Shown: positions 30,486-38,417, counted from the first letter of the stretch. The stretch is 64,000 nucleotides of DNA from an uncultured Pelagibacteraceae bacterium (GCA_902572605.1 CACGGD010000001.1:31861-95860), one strand, 5' to 3'. The notes: generated from the sequence alone by a model not told the origin. A program made the numbers and translations.

Positions 30486-31939
30486 TATTTAAAAACTCTT
30501 CCTAAGAAATGTTCTCTATTAATATTTGGCAACAATTTTTTTTGATAATATATAAATTCAATTTTTTCTAGATGATTTATTTGAATTTTATGCCACTCAG
30601 ATAAAGGTAATTTGAATTCACTCCCAATTAAACATCTAAGAACTACATTATGAGTTAATACAGCAATATTTTGTTTAGAATTATTTTTAGCTAAAAATTT
30701 CAGGAGATTTTTCTTAAATTTTTCAATTCTTAAATAAACATCCTCATCACTTTCACCTTCTGGAAACTTTGGGTCCTTTTTTTTGTTCCATGCTTGCTTG
30801 ATATATAAAAATTTTTTAATTAAAGTTTTATAATTCATTCCTTCAGCGATGCCATAATTTTTTTCATTTAAATCATTGTCTAGTATAATTTTTTTAGAGT
30901 TTATTAATCTAGCTGTTTGTACACTTCTCCTGAGGACACTTGAAAATATTAAAGAAACATTTTCTTTTTTAATTTCTTTAATCTTTCTACTTAAATCTTT
31001 ATTTATTATTATTTCTGGATCTCTGCCTATACCTAGAAATGAATTATCATTCAAATTTGTTTTAGCATGTCTTAGAAAAATTATCTTTATACACTTCTCT
31101 TTCTCATTTTTAAGATATTTTTGAAATATATTAACAAAATTTTTTACCCAAATTGAAAAAATATTCGCTTTTAAATCAAGATTATATTTTTTTGCTTTAA
31201 AAATTAAATCATATTTTTTTATATTCGATCGACTTTTTTTCTTATAAATTTTTTTCAATATTGAAGAATATTGATTTTTATTTGGTTTTATATTTTTTTG
31301 TTTTAATAATTTATAATAATTAAATATTAAGTTTTTTACGATGTGGTAATAAAACTCTTTTTTCTGAAAAGATTTTATTTTAAAATTTTTTTTTCTTAAG
31401 AATATTTTTTTATTAATAAATGAATACTCTCTGTAAGAAATAATATTTCTACCTAAATCTTTTAAATATTCATCAGATCCTCTTCTGCTAGAAAAAAAAT
31501 CTTGAAATTGAATTTTGCCTGCTGAAAGTAAATTGCCTAAATTTTTCCCTTTAAAAAATTTTGTTCTTTCCCAATCAAAACATGTAAAAGGACTCTTAAT
31601 CACGTGGTTGAAATGACTTTTTAAATCGTAAACCATTAAGTGAAAAATTAATTGATTTTTTGTATCAAATTTAAGAGGTCCAAAAGAAGTATTAATTTTA
31701 ATTTTATATTCACTAAGACCTAATTTTTTTGTATTTATACTTTCGATTAAATTTTTACATTTTTGAAATTTTTTTATGCTCAGTTTGTCTAAAATAACTA
31801 CTATATCTATATCTCTATAATTTGAGCTTTTAGGATTTTCCCAAAAGGAACCAACTAAATTTACCGAAACAACTCCTTTAATTCTTATAAATCTATTTAA
31901 AATAAAGTTTTTTAATTCTAGATATCTTTTTTTTTGCAT
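30485..31939 (-). CDS. nucleotidyltransferase / histidine-phosphatase fusion protein
   Basis: This 484-residue two-domain protein has a minimal nucleotidyltransferase fold at residues 1-120 (VGSFWENP near 29-36, D43 and D45 in YRDIDIVV). Next comes a lysine-rich helical middle. A phosphoglycerate-mutase-type histidine phosphatase occupies about residues 283-475: R290-H291 in IIFLRHAKTN, RRSVQTARLI near 337, E366 in GIAEGM, and a second histidine in LTHNVVLRC. Both active-site sets look intact. It has a TAATG junction with the 2H gene. I do not know a characterised protein with this pairing. Confidence 0.75.
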   Translation of the reverse strand: MQKKRYLELKNFILNRFIRIKGVVSVNLVGSFWENPKSSNYRDIDIVVILDKLSIKKFQKCKNLIESINTKKLGLSEYKIKINTSFGPLKFDTKNQLIFHLMVYDLKSHFNHVIKSPFTCFDWERTKFFKGKNLGNLLSAGKIQFQDFFSSRRGSDEYLKDLGRNIISYREYSFINKKIFLRKKNFKIKSFQKKEFYYHIVKNLIFNYYKLLKQKNIKPNKNQYSSILKKIYKKKSRSNIKKYDLIFKAKKYNLDLKANIFSIWVKNFVNIFQKYLKNEKEKCIKIIFLRHAKTNLNDNSFLGIGRDPEIIINKDLSRKIKEIKKENVSLIFSSVLRRSVQTARLINSKKIILDNDLNEKNYGIAEGMNYKTLIKKFLYIKQAWNKKKDPKFPEGESDEDVYLRIEKFKKNLLKFLAKNNSKQNIAVLTHNVVLRCLIGSEFKLPLSEWHKIQINHLEKIEFIYYQKKLLPNINREHFLGRVFK

Positions 31940-31943
31940 TCAC

Positions 31944-33020
31944 TTATCTAAAGTATTTTCCGAATGTTTTCAGAACCATGATGGCATTTCTTGGATTTTC
32001 ATTGTTTAAAACAGCAGATCCCGAAACGATATATTGTGCTTTAATTGATTTAATATTTTGTTTATTCACTCCTCCATCAATATGCAAATTAAACTGTTTT
32101 CTATTATCAAGATTATTGATCTGATTAATGAGTTTGTAGGAACCCTCATAAAATTTTTGTCCAGAAAATCCTATGTTTTCAATCGATAACACCATTATAT
32201 CCTTAAAATCCGATACAATTTCCTTTAATTTTTTTGAATAATCATTGACTGCATGTAAAACTATTCCTGGCTTTGAGCCACTATTTATAATCTTATTTTT
32301 AATTTCATTTAGGTCTTCTTCAACTTCATAATGAAAAAAAATTATGTCAGAATATTTTGCAACTTTATCTATCCATAAACTGGGTTTTTTTGTCATAAGA
32401 TGAGTGTAGACCTTATGATTTTTCCAATAAGCTTTAATTAAGTCAAATTGGTAAAAGCTTTGATCAATTTCAGTCTTAACAAGAGTATTGTCGACTACAT
32501 CAACGTGAATAAAATCTGGATAAATTCCAATTTTTTGAAAAATACCATGAGTGTTTTCATTTCTCTTTGCGTAGATTGCTACCCCAACTTTGCCATGCTC
32601 CCTAAAAGTAATTTTTCTATGGAGAATGTAAGCAAATATAAAAACTATTCCTGAAATAATTATTCTACTAAATTCATACTCATAACTTCCTTTAAGATTA
32701 AAAGACACAAATTTATTAATTGAGAATTGTATGCTAGCTGACAAGACAGATATTACTACGAAGTAAAACAATGACCTTAATAATAGATACTCAGGAATAT
32801 AAAAATTTAATTTAATATTTAAAATAAAAGCTACCAGTATACCTATAGAGATACTTAAAATGATACTTAAGACTGGGTTTAATCCAAAGTTTAATAGCTG
32901 TTTTCTTATTAATAGTTCTACAACTAAAGAAAAAAGACCAATGACTATGTATATTAAAATATGTCGATATCTGTATAACGCAAAATCTAAATCTTTTTTT
33001 AATTCAGAGCTGAAAAGCAT
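31944..33020 (-). CDS. GtrA-like membrane domain fused to ribulose-phosphate 3-epimerase
   Basis: This 358-residue protein has a GtrA-type domain at residues 1-140: four hydrophobic helices ending in the family-typical HRKITFRE. Residues about 145-355 are a ribulose-5-phosphate 3-epimerase barrel. The barrel keeps H172, D174 (HVDVVD), H207-x-M209 (THLMTKKP), H230 (FFHYE), D315-G-G (HIDGGVN) and GSA at 334-336, so metal binding looks intact. The first beta strand is degenerate. The start forms TAATG with the AraD-like gene. It may tether pentulose-phosphate epimerisation to the membrane. Confidence 0.78.
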   Translation of the reverse strand: MLFSSELKKDLDFALYRYRHILIYIVIGLFSLVVELLIRKQLLNFGLNPVLSIILSISIGILVAFILNIKLNFYIPEYLLLRSLFYFVVISVLSASIQFSINKFVSFNLKGSYEYEFSRIIISGIVFIFAYILHRKITFREHGKVGVAIYAKRNENTHGIFQKIGIYPDFIHVDVVDNTLVKTEIDQSFYQFDLIKAYWKNHKVYTHLMTKKPSLWIDKVAKYSDIIFFHYEVEEDLNEIKNKIINSGSKPGIVLHAVNDYSKKLKEIVSDFKDIMVLSIENIGFSGQKFYEGSYKLINQINNLDNRKQFNLHIDGGVNKQNIKSIKAQYIVSGSAVLNNENPRNAIMVLKTFGKYFR

Positions 33021-33727
33021 TATTTTTTTTGACCGTAATAAAAGTTCGCACCGTGCTTTCTGTCAAAATGCTTACGTATCAAATTTGTATCTATTTTATC
33101 CTTTAATCCTATTTTCATCGAATTGAATGCTAACAAGCCAATAAACTCTATTAACTCTAAATTTTTAACAGACTCATAAGATGATTTTCCCCAAGCAAAA
33201 ACACCATGGTATCGAATTAATATTCCAGGACATTTATTAGGTTTTAATTTTTGTTTTTTAAAAGTTTTTAAAATTTCTAATCCAGTATTATATTCATATT
33301 TATTTTTTACATCTTTTTTTTTCATTCTGTTGGTTATAGGAACATGCTTATCAAAATAATCGGCATGGGTTGTACCTAAAACAGGTATAGGTTTTCCAGT
33401 TTGTGCCCAGGAAGTTCCATAAGTTGGGTGACCATGAGCTATTCCTTTTATAGTATCCCATTGCCTATATAAAACTCTATGAGTTTCAGTATCTGATGAA
33501 GGATTCAAACTTCCATCGACCACTTTTCCAGAGGAAATATTTATTACATTAAAATCTCTATGCTTAATAGTATTAAGATTTATTCCTGAAGGCTTAATAA
33601 TGAAATGGTTCTTATCTATTCGTTGACTAACATTTCCAAAAGTTTGAATAGATAGGTTTTTTTTAACAAGGTTTTTATTTGCTATTAAGCAGTTTTTTTT
33701 TGATTTTAATATTTGTTTTTTTAACAT
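33020..33727 (-). CDS. L-ribulose-5-phosphate 4-epimerase-like class II aldolase
   Basis: This 235-residue protein is close in pattern to AraD/SgbE/UlaF. It has GNVSQRI near 31 and KPSGI near 45, SSDTETH near 77-83 (D79), AHGHPTYGTSW with H98 and H100, GTTHADYF near 118 and RYHGVFAWG with H174. The C-terminus RKHGANFYYGQ is typical of the 4-epimerases. It would interconvert L-ribulose 5-phosphate and D-xylulose 5-phosphate. No arabinose catabolic genes are nearby. Its partner is the fused 3-epimerase gene downstream (1-bp overlap), pointing to a biosynthetic role. Confidence 0.83.
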   Translation of the reverse strand: MLKKQILKSKKNCLIANKNLVKKNLSIQTFGNVSQRIDKNHFIIKPSGINLNTIKHRDFNVINISSGKVVDGSLNPSSDTETHRVLYRQWDTIKGIAHGHPTYGTSWAQTGKPIPVLGTTHADYFDKHVPITNRMKKKDVKNKYEYNTGLEILKTFKKQKLKPNKCPGILIRYHGVFAWGKSSYESVKNLELIEFIGLLAFNSMKIGLKDKIDTNLIRKHFDRKHGANFYYGQKK

Positions 33728-33788
33728 ATCTGTTCAATTGATATCATTTAATCTAATACTAATAAAGTAACATAATAATTTATTAAAC

Positions 33789-35636
33789 TTAGCCTTTAAA
33801 TTTAAGAATAGTATAATTTTTAGTTGAATAAATTAAAGTATAACCGCTTACAGAATTACTTGAATTAGAAAAATGATTTTCTGCCGGCCCTAGAACAATA
33901 TAATCAGGATACTTTCTTGAATTTAAATTTTGAGAAATATCTTGGTCAAAATTTAAATAAGTAACAAATATATTTTTTCCTATCTTATTTTTCTTTGGGA
34001 TATCAATATTAGATGGAATTTTATCACTATGCTTATAGTAATGTAGACTGCCTTTATCAATTTTATAGTAGCTATGAAATAAATATTCACAAATTCTATG
34101 ATATCTATAAAGATTAATTTCAATCATATTTGTACATGAAGAATTAATATATTTGTCAAAGTTTTGATTTAAGTTAAGTATTTTTTTTGATCTTATCAAC
34201 GCATGGGTAGTTTCATTAATATCTGTTGCATTAAGAGACTTCATCGATGGAATAAAATTATACCTTCCAGTCAATGTTGGAATAGTGTGCAATAACATTG
34301 AGTCAATAGTAAGAAAATGGGAATTAGATTTAGAATTATTTTCAATCCATGTTAAAATTTTTTTTATTTCTTTCGGTCTCATATCTGTCTGTTGTTTAGA
34401 AAGTTCAATTTGATAGATAAAAAGATTTATTACAAAAACAATAGGTAAGGTAGAAGCAAATAGATAAACAAAACCTTTAATCTTCTTTTTACTAATCAAA
34501 TCCAATAAAAAATTAAAAAGTATCAAAAAAGTTAAAATTTTTGAAATATTATAATTAATAATAAAGTGTTGGGGTTCCGGTATTATAAAAAAATGAAACG
34601 ATAGATGATAAAAAATAATTAAAGGTAAAAATTGAGTTACAATTACTAAAGAAACATTCTCATAAATTTTTCTATTAAAAAAAGTTAAAAATATACAAAT
34701 AGAGAGAAACAATAAAGATTTAGCCATATAAGGATATATGCTGAAATTTTGGGACTTAGTAAAACCCAATGAAATTAAAAGATCATCTTTATAATTTTGA
34801 GTTAAAATAAAATATAAAGCAGGAATTGACAGTAAAAAACTTATAAAGCCTGCAAGGAAAATTTCTTTTTTATATTTGGCATTCACCCACAGGCTATACA
34901 AAAAAATAAGAAAGATGGAAAAACTTAAACAAATAAAAGTAAAGATGTAACTATACGCTGAAGCAACAACACTAAGAATAAGTAAATATTTATAATTTTT
35001 TCCTTCCAAAATTTTTAACAAACTAATTATGCCTAGAATTAAAAGAATTATTGTAAATTGATGAGACGGAAATTTTAGAGCAATCTTGCTAATGCCTATA
35101 GGATTTTCTAGTAAACTTTGGTCAAATGAAAAATATTTAAAAATATTAATAAATGCAAATTTGTCACTAGCCAGTAAAATTGAACTAAATAGACTAAAAT
35201 AAAATTTATTAAAGATAGTTTGTAATAATAAGAAGCATAATAAAAAAGTTATAAATGGAAAAATAAAATTTTTGATATAAAAAAAATATTCAACTCCTCC
35301 AAAAATATAAGATAGAAATCCTGCAAATATATAAGGAAGAAACTGAATATTGTATGTCGAATTATTAATTAAGGACGTAGGATTTTTTAAATTTAATTCT
35401 CCTGTAAGGAAATAGTCATATACTTCTCTAATAGATGGGCCATAAATGATTTCGTCATTATTCCAAAAAAAATGGCTTTCATTAAAAGAGAAATAAATAT
35501 TGTCTTCTAAATTTATATTATTTTGGAAATAATCTGGATAAAAACATAAAAAACCAAATACTAAAGAAGCAACAAAAAGAAAAAAATATTTTATCAATTT
35601 GCTATCTAAAGTTTCTAGAATGGTATCTAATTTCAT
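33789..35636 (-). CDS. polytopic membrane protein, GT-C glycosyltransferase-like
   Basis: This 615-residue protein has about a dozen hydrophobic segments over residues 15-410 and a soluble C-terminal domain of about 200 residues. The first extracytoplasmic loop carries acidic residues (YPDYFQNN, WNNDEI), a pattern common in GT-C lipid-sugar transferases. I cannot name a family. It lies 61 bp upstream of the AraD-like gene on the same strand and diverges from ssrA. It would fit as the transferase or polymerase of a surface glycan; this is inference from topology and neighbours. Confidence 0.6.
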   Translation of the reverse strand: MKLDTILETLDSKLIKYFFLFVASLVFGFLCFYPDYFQNNINLEDNIYFSFNESHFFWNNDEIIYGPSIREVYDYFLTGELNLKNPTSLINNSTYNIQFLPYIFAGFLSYIFGGVEYFFYIKNFIFPFITFLLCFLLLQTIFNKFYFSLFSSILLASDKFAFINIFKYFSFDQSLLENPIGISKIALKFPSHQFTIILLILGIISLLKILEGKNYKYLLILSVVASAYSYIFTFICLSFSIFLIFLYSLWVNAKYKKEIFLAGFISFLLSIPALYFILTQNYKDDLLISLGFTKSQNFSIYPYMAKSLLFLSICIFLTFFNRKIYENVSLVIVTQFLPLIIFYHLSFHFFIIPEPQHFIINYNISKILTFLILFNFLLDLISKKKIKGFVYLFASTLPIVFVINLFIYQIELSKQQTDMRPKEIKKILTWIENNSKSNSHFLTIDSMLLHTIPTLTGRYNFIPSMKSLNATDINETTHALIRSKKILNLNQNFDKYINSSCTNMIEINLYRYHRICEYLFHSYYKIDKGSLHYYKHSDKIPSNIDIPKKNKIGKNIFVTYLNFDQDISQNLNSRKYPDYIVLGPAENHFSNSSNSVSGYTLIYSTKNYTILKFKG

Positions 35637-35666
35637 CAGATTTCTAAGAAGCCACTTATTAAAATG

Positions 35667-35696
35667 TTGAATAATATAATATAAGTTTTATATTAT
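35667..35696 (+). promoter_or_regulatory. probable ssrA promoter
   Basis: TTGAAT (35667-35672) and TATTAT (35691-35696) are 18 bp apart. Transcription would start near 35703, at the first helix of the tmRNA acceptor piece. No other promoter-like pair fits the ssrA 5' end better. Confidence 0.45.
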
Positions 35697-35700
35697 TAAT

Positions 35701-35960
35701 GTTGGTATTCCAACTATGACGATAAACGAATTTCGTAATAAACATTACGGACGTGGGGGCAGTACCCACCACCTCCACCATTTTCAGCTTGCGGGGGTGA
35801 ATTAGGATCGACGGATGTCTAAAGGCTATTCTTTCGTACGAGATGGTTCCGACGTAACGGGCCAATTTATAAATGCTAACGAAAGTTACGCACTTGCTGC
35901 TTAATTAACTTAGTTAATTAAGTTACGGGGTTCGGGGCACCTGGCAACAGAACGCCCCTT
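35701..35960 (+). ncRNA. ssrA: permuted two-piece tmRNA
   Basis: The acceptor piece comes first and ends in CACCTCC-A-CCA (35770-35780). Next is a short excised linker, then the coding piece starting GGGGGTG at 35793. The acceptor stem GGGGGUG/CACCUCC has G3-U70, the alanine identity pair. GAATTAGGATCGACGG matches the conserved tmRNA 5' segment. The tag frame (35875-35904) reads ANESYALAA then TAA, preceded by the charged alanine. Helix 5 (35901-35909 with 35913-35921) contains the stop. The T-arm GTGGG/CCCAC has loop GGCAGTA rather than a TTCGA-type loop. The piece ends in a GC-rich hairpin that recurs downstream. Confidence 0.93.
35934..35958 (+). repeat. ssrA 3'-end hairpin, repeat copy 1 (source copy)
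   Basis: A 25-bp element at the ssrA 3' end with outer stem GGGGC/GCCCC and inner stem CTG/CAG capped by a GCAA (GNRA) tetraloop. The same 25 bp recur exactly at 37622 and with small changes at 37891 and 38392, all in direct orientation. It is the likely attachment-site-like unit of the downstream array. Confidence 0.9.
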
Positions 35961-36053
35961 CAAAAGACTCAAAACCTCCGTTAAACAATAATTTTTAAAA
36001 AAGTGGTCACACTGGTGACACAGTGAGAAAAGAAAATTTAGTGTGCGGGGGAA

Positions 36054-36275
36054 TTATTTTTTCTTTTCCCATTTTCTTTCTTTTGCAATATTAAAGCAAC
36101 CCCTTCCTCCCATATATGCTCCTGAACCAAACACTAAAAATATATGCCAATTATTAGAGTCACTATAGAAAAATAACGCTGCACTCCAAGCAACTAGGGC
36201 TATGGAAATTATATAACAGCAAACACCAAAAAAAAATAAAATATAATAATCTTCAGATTTTTTCATTTTTTTCAT
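36054..36275 (-). CDS. small two-helix membrane protein
   Basis: This 73-residue protein has two hydrophobic stretches (about residues 11-35 and 43-56) and a lysine-rich tail, KERKWEKKK. I recognise no family. The start overlaps the protease stop as TAATG, so it is translated with the protease. It lies in the first segment of the ssrA repeat array. Confidence 0.6.
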   Translation of the reverse strand: MKKMKKSEDYYILFFFGVCCYIISIALVAWSAALFFYSDSNNWHIFLVFGSGAYMGGRGCFNIAKERKWEKKK

Positions 36276-37504
36276 TAGTTGCAGAAAGTATAAACAGTGC
36301 TTTCCTCTAATAGTTTCAATAGTTTTTTATTATTCATTGCAAAAGTCATATACGAATTTCCTGGCTTAATTTTATTTGTTTTTAAAAACGTTATTGCTGA
36401 GGAAGATTTAATACCGAAGTTTATGCCTTCAGATTTGTCTTTAGCAAAACCAGCTACTGCTATACCTACTAACTCTCCAGTGTCATTAACAATAGGACCA
36501 CCACTATTTCCAGGGTTAATAGGAGCGTCTATTTGAAATTCGTTAGAGTTATCTTCAAAGCCTTTGTTTGAACTTATAATGCCTGAAGAAACTTTAAGAT
36601 CATCACTTAGTCCTTTGCCAAATGGGTAGCCAGCAACATAAACTTTTTGCAATTTTTCAATCTCACTCTTTGAAAAATTAATATAATTCTTATTTTTTGT
36701 ATCTACTTTTAATAAAGCTAAATCTAAATTTTTGTCTGTTGCTATAATTTGTGCATCATATTCTTTATTAAAATAATTAATTTTTTGTGCCTTGCATCCC
36801 TCGACTACATGATTGTTAGTTAGTAAGTAGCCTTTATTAGAAATAAAGAAAGCCGTACCACTAGATGCCACTGATTCAATGCCAGAGTCTGTATCTTGAC
36901 TATTGCATATGTAGCCTCCCAATTGAGGAAGATTATTCTCATTTTGTTTATATCCTATTATGTAAGTATTTTTATTTAGGTCGATGAAAATTTTTTTGTC
37001 CAAAATTGTATTTTGTGACGTTGATTGTCCAATAACTATTCCTTCAGCATACGTTATTAAGGAAAATTCTGATAATTCAAAGTTTTGCCTATTTTTATAA
37101 TCCCTCATATAAACTTTCCATAACCCATTTGGATCAATAGGATTTTCTCCTAGTATTTTTTTTTTTCGTTTTTTTCCAAGCTCAGTTTCATAAAAATTAA
37201 CCCAAAATTTTCCCTGTTCTATATAAAAATCAGTATATTTGTATGTAATAAATATTTTTTGTTTGTTGGTATCAATACTTATAATGTGATCTTCTTTATA
37301 TAAAAATTTTTCTTTGGAAAATTTTAATTCACCCGATGTTTGATCTATATATGCTTTTGATTCTTCCGAATCTTTTTTCCACTCACTAGCTTTCCATTGG
37401 GTGTCTTCACCTTTGTAATAACATTGTTTTAATGCGAAAACTTCAGCATAAGCATTTCCACTCCACAACAAACCCAGAACCACGATCGCTAAAAGTTTTT
37501 TCAT
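36275..37504 (-). CDS. secreted trypsin-like serine protease
   Basis: This is about 409 residues from ATG 37504, chosen because it gives a clean signal peptide (MKKLLAIVVLGLLWSGNAYA); ATG 37516 would add MLSP. The C-terminal ~200 residues form a DegP-like trypsin domain with triad histidine in TNNHVVEGC, aspartate in NLDLALLKVD and serine in NPGNSGGPIV. There is no PDZ domain. The N-terminal ~190 residues (ECYYKG-like start and YKYTDFYIEQGKFWV) are of unknown family. It is probably periplasmic or exported. It lies in the first ssrA-repeat segment, opposite in strand to the other units. Confidence 0.82.
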   Translation of the reverse strand: MKKLLAIVVLGLLWSGNAYAEVFALKQCYYKGEDTQWKASEWKKDSEESKAYIDQTSGELKFSKEKFLYKEDHIISIDTNKQKIFITYKYTDFYIEQGKFWVNFYETELGKKRKKKILGENPIDPNGLWKVYMRDYKNRQNFELSEFSLITYAEGIVIGQSTSQNTILDKKIFIDLNKNTYIIGYKQNENNLPQLGGYICNSQDTDSGIESVASSGTAFFISNKGYLLTNNHVVEGCKAQKINYFNKEYDAQIIATDKNLDLALLKVDTKNKNYINFSKSEIEKLQKVYVAGYPFGKGLSDDLKVSSGIISSNKGFEDNSNEFQIDAPINPGNSGGPIVNDTGELVGIAVAGFAKDKSEGINFGIKSSSAITFLKTNKIKPGNSYMTFAMNNKKLLKLLEESTVYTFCN

Positions 37505-37586
37505 TGGACTCAGCATAGCCCTTCACATCGTTGGACTCAATACGGACTCATCCAGCAAAGAAATCAGGGCTTCTGGTTGTATTAGA

Positions 37587-37602
37587 ATTGTTATATAACA
37601 AT
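37587..37602. repeat. perfect 16-bp palindrome
   Basis: ATTGTTATATAACAAT reads identically on both strands. It lies upstream of the protease gene and 20 bp before the second ssrA-type repeat. It could be an operator for the minus-strand protease promoter or a recombinase-binding site. Confidence 0.6.
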
Positions 37603-37609
37603 AAATAAC

Positions 37610-37647
37610 GTTAAGAGGTCCGGGGCACCTGGCAACAGAACGCCCCT
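37610..37647 (+). repeat. ssrA 3'-end repeat, copy 2 (extended, about 38 bp)
   Basis: The 25-bp core at 37622-37646 is identical to the ssrA end. The match extends left: the 20 bp from 37610 to the start of the loop agree at 17 positions with ssrA 35922-35941. So this is a fuller fragment of a tmRNA 3' end, not just a shared hairpin. Confidence 0.85.
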
Positions 37648-37666
37648 AATGATATAAATTTATATT

Positions 37667-37879
37667 ATGTGTGAACTACTTCATTCTATTGGACAGTTGC
37701 TATTGATTTATATGGCTGTTGATTTTTTTCTATCTAGATTTGGTTTTGACCTATCAAGAAAAATTGGTTTTGGAAAATATTCGTATTGGGCGCCATATTT
37801 GTTAGGTTTTGGACTTGGACTTACTTTACTTATACAAACTGGAGATCAATGTTCAGGACTTTTTGGACAATGGAATTAA
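37667..37879 (+). CDS. small membrane protein, 70 residues
   Basis: It has two hydrophobic segments (about residues 8-22 and 42-57) with a short basic loop. I recognise no family. ATG 37667 begins 20 bp after repeat copy 2 and the stop lies 12 bp before copy 3, so the whole segment is essentially this one gene. Its existence as a real gene rests on that tight framing and on clean membrane topology. Confidence 0.55.
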   Translation: MCELLHSIGQLLLIYMAVDFFLSRFGFDLSRKIGFGKYSYWAPYLLGFGLGLTLLIQTGDQCSGLFGQWN

Positions 37880-37890
37880 ATTAAATTACT

Positions 37891-37916
37891 AGTGCACCTG
37901 GCAACAGAACGCCCCT
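37891..37916 (+). repeat. ssrA 3'-end repeat, copy 3 (left arm changed)
   Basis: The right 23 bp (37894-37916) match the ssrA end exactly, but the left arm reads AGTGC instead of GGGGC, which breaks the outer stem. The conserved part is therefore the loop and right arm, as expected if the exchange point lies there. Confidence 0.82.
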
Positions 37917-37949
37917 TGAAAATTAATTAATTATAACTTAAGGGTAAGT

Positions 37950-38387
37950 GTGGATTTTAAAACATCAATTAAAACGTGCTTTAAGAAGTATGGCAATTTC
38001 TCGGGAAGAGCAACTAGATCAGAATTTTGGTTTTTTTATTTGTTCTTTTTTATTGTCTATATAGCCTTGATGATTTTAATGTTCGGAATCTCATTTTATT
38101 TTATGTGGCTTTGGGTAGTGTTTGCTTTTGGAATGATTGTGCCTAGTTTTGCAGTCACTGCCAGAAGGTTGCATGATGTTAACAAAAGTGGATGGCTTCA
38201 ATTACTTCCAATGCCTACTGCATTATTAATGGATCTTCTTGAAAGAACGCAAGAATTTTCATCATTGTTATTTGCGATCATAACTTTGGGACTATATTTA
38301 TATTTATTTGTTCAATATGTTTCGCATGGCGATAAAAAGGATAACAAGTTCGGAAAAAATCCTTACAAAAAAAGAAAAATAAGATAG
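37950..38387 (+). CDS. DUF805 inner-membrane protein
   Basis: This 145-residue protein has three to four hydrophobic segments and the DUF805 hallmarks FSGRATRSEFWFFYLF near residue 17 and PSFAVTARRLHDVNKSGWLQLL near residue 70. The C-terminus is a short basic tail, GKNPYKKRKIR. GTG 37950 is used, with AAGGG 5 bp upstream. The stop lies 5 bp before repeat copy 4. A paralogue sits at 40084-40425 outside the array. DUF805 proteins are of unknown function. Confidence 0.85.
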   Translation: MDFKTSIKTCFKKYGNFSGRATRSEFWFFYLFFFIVYIALMILMFGISFYFMWLWVVFAFGMIVPSFAVTARRLHDVNKSGWLQLLPMPTALLMDLLERTQEFSSLLFAIITLGLYLYLFVQYVSHGDKKDNKFGKNPYKKRKIR

Positions 38388-38391
38388 CTCC

Positions 38392-38417
38392 AGGGCACCT
38401 GGCAACAGAACGCCCCT
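38392..38417 (+). repeat. ssrA 3'-end repeat, copy 4
   Basis: It matches the 25-bp ssrA terminal element except for the first base (AGGGC instead of GGGGC), so the hairpin keeps four of five outer pairs and the GCAA-capped inner stem. It begins 5 bp after the DUF805 stop codon. Confidence 0.85.

Noticed and set aside
35659..35865. A 68-codon ORF on the minus strand
   Set aside because: It is antisense to ssrA and crosses the tmRNA acceptor and coding pieces; the RNA gene explains the sequence.
36000..36030. Inverted repeats GTCAC/GTGAC and CACTG/CAGTG after ssrA
   Set aside because: They overlap each other, are only 5 bp, and do not recur at the other unit boundaries.
35934..38416. Repeats as simple intrinsic terminators
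   Set aside because: The hairpins lack T-runs, copy 3 cannot form the outer stem, and copy 2 keeps extra tmRNA sequence, so termination alone does not explain them.
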